6,173 bases of DNA from Candidatus Vicinibacter affinis (GTDB lineage: Bacteria > Bacteroidota > Bacteroidia > Chitinophagales > Saprospiraceae), in assembly GCA_016714365.1 (NCBI GenBank), contig JADJNH010000003.1, positions 1-6,173 of the forward strand, read 5' to 3'. The position numbers and the translations under genes were made by a program. Shown in pieces: positions 5,324 to 6,173 of this stretch. Below the pieces are notes generated by a model that did no database searches, was not told the origin of the DNA, and saw only the letters and a program-made list of their open reading frames with translations. The stretch's first letter is position 1; each line of letters begins with the position of its first letter.

Positions 5324-6038
5324 TTTCGTTGCCCTTCAGTTCGGCGATCATTTCCGCCAGCTCGTCGTCGGCCTCGATCACTTCTCCGCAGTCGCGAGCG
5401 TACAGCCATCGCACATCATCTGCCGTCTCGGGGTCTGGTGGCTCGCGGTCCTGTACTCGGCGCCAGAATTCAAGTTCTCGCTCACGGATTCCGGCGATCG
5501 TCTCTTCGTCGCGCTCGATCCAATGCACGCGCGGCCGGTCGTCGAACCCGGTAAGCGCGGCCACTACCGCGCGGCGGCGCGGCTGGATCATCAAGCCGTG
5601 CATCACTTGGGCGGCGTAGTAGATCGGGATTTCGTCTGTCTCTTCTTCGCCCCAGAACTTTGCGGCGAACGGAGAAACGGTCTTGGCTTCGCCGTTGGTC
5701 GGCTCGCCGTCGATCAGCAGCTCAAGGTCGATTTCTGCTGCCAGGAACGGGAACGTTGGATCTGCGTAGCGCTGGTTTTGCGCGACCAGTTCAACCTCGT
5801 GTCCGCGCTCGCGCAGTTCGTCGACGAGCATTTCAACGACGATCGGTTCCCAGCGCTTGCCGCGCCGGAAAAGCTTTGCCTTGTCGGCGGGCGTCTCTTC
5901 TTCGACGGCTGCGCCGGTCTTTTCCAAGTACAGAGCAAAGGCAGATTTCCAAGGCGAAACGCCGAGGATGCTGGCAACGTCGCTGCCGCCGATGTAGGTC
6001 GCCCTGTCGGGCGTGTAGATTCCTTGCTCCGCGTTCAT
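5313..6038 (-). CDS. YqaJ-family phage exonuclease, C-terminus frameshifted
   Basis: A 241-residue frame of the YqaJ viral recombinase family, PD-(D/E)XK nucleases related to lambda exonuclease that resect double-stranded ends 5' to 3'. Seen motifs: IGGSDVASILGVSPWKS at 16-32, RRGKRWEPIV with Glu64, the active-site Asp104 in AAEIDL, Glu117 and Lys119 in GEAKT, and Gln144 in YYAAQVMHG. All expected catalytic residues are present. Residues about 190-238 form the usual C-terminal helical region (EFWRRV, then PPDPETADDVRWLY). The frame ends early after NERRH; the last 78 or so residues lie in the +1 frame. The ATG overlaps the upstream TGA (ATGA, 6038-6035), with GGAG eight bases before it. Together with the next gene it forms an exonuclease/annealing pair. 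As written the catalytic core is complete but the tail is lost. Confidence 0.9.
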   Translation of the reverse strand: MNAEQGIYTPDRATYIGGSDVASILGVSPWKSAFALYLEKTGAAVEEETPADKAKLFRRGKRWEPIVVEMLVDELRERGHEVELVAQNQRYADPTFPFLAAEIDLELLIDGEPTNGEAKTVSPFAAKFWGEEETDEIPIYYAAQVMHGLMIQPRRRAVVAALTGFDDRPRVHWIERDEETIAGIRERELEFWRRVQDREPPDPETADDVRWLYARDCGEVIEADDELAEMIAELKGNERRH

Positions 6039-6173
6039 GCGTCAATCTCCATGTCGAATTCAATCCGCAGGCTGTCGAGCATTAGCCCGAGCTGCAGACG
6101 GCATGCGCGCTCGTCTTTTGCCGCAAGCGCCGTTCCTGCTATGGCAAGCTGCCGATTCAGGTCGCGAAGCAGC
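6035..6173 (-). CDS. Hypothetical protein, 3' end only
   Basis: The minus strand is open from the right edge for 45 residues to a TGA at 6037-6035, which overlaps the exonuclease ATG in an ATGA junction. The visible part (LLRDLNRQLAIAGTALAAKD, then ERACRLQLGLML, ending EFDMEIDA) looks largely helical with an acidic end. The ribosome-binding site for the exonuclease (GGAG at 6050-6047) lies within its last codons. No family is recognised from this fragment. It is accepted because the frame is open throughout and the stop/start coupling matches other junctions in the operon. Confidence 0.6.
   Translation of the reverse strand, partial: LLRDLNRQLAIAGTALAAKDERACRLQLGLMLDSLRIEFDMEIDA

Noticed and set aside
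5321..5330. Programmed +1 frameshift at GAA AGG C in the exonuclease gene
   Set aside because: A rare AGG in the A site recalls known +1 sites, but the Glu tRNA would pair poorly after slipping and no stimulatory structure is evident. Two other genes nearby are also broken by one base, so an insertion or sequencing error is simpler.

Overview
The window looks like part of the early (recombination and regulatory) operon of a tailed phage or prophage of a GC-rich bacterium, probably a proteobacterium. The host cannot be fixed from sequence alone. Every supported gene lies on the minus strand, so transcription runs from the right edge (6173) to the left edge (1). Genes are packed with four-base or one-base stop/start overlaps or short gaps carrying Shine-Dalgarno sequences. 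No RNA gene, CRISPR array, insertion sequence, promoter or convincing terminator was seen, and no gap exceeds 300 bases. Both edges cut through genes.

In transcription order the layout is: the 3' end of an unrecognised small gene (6173-6035); a YqaJ-family phage exonuclease (6038-5313) whose C-terminal segment continues in another frame to 5087; a protein that looks like a phage recombination or ssDNA-annealing partner (5075-4005); a small basic-tailed gene interrupted by an in-frame TGA (4005-3793); an SbcC/Rad50-like ABC ATPase with a CxxC motif (3796-2051); a single-stranded DNA-binding protein split by a one-base frameshift (2027-1603); an unknown 98-residue protein (1585-1289); a winged-helix protein whose C-terminal part also lies in another frame (1252-729); a protein with two helix-turn-helix segments (732-160); and the 5' end of an unrecognised basic protein (163-1).

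The first half forms a recognisable DNA recombination cassette: an exonuclease to resect ends, a putative annealing protein, an SMC-like ATPase and SSB. The second half appears to be small DNA-binding or regulatory proteins.

The most unusual feature is that four genes in 6.2 kb appear broken: three by net one-base frame changes, two of these next to short A runs, and one by an in-frame TGA. Residue patterns and operon spacing continue cleanly across each break. The explanation could be uncorrected sequencing error, recent decay of a prophage or, least likely, recoding. This must be settled before any of these genes is called functional or dead.
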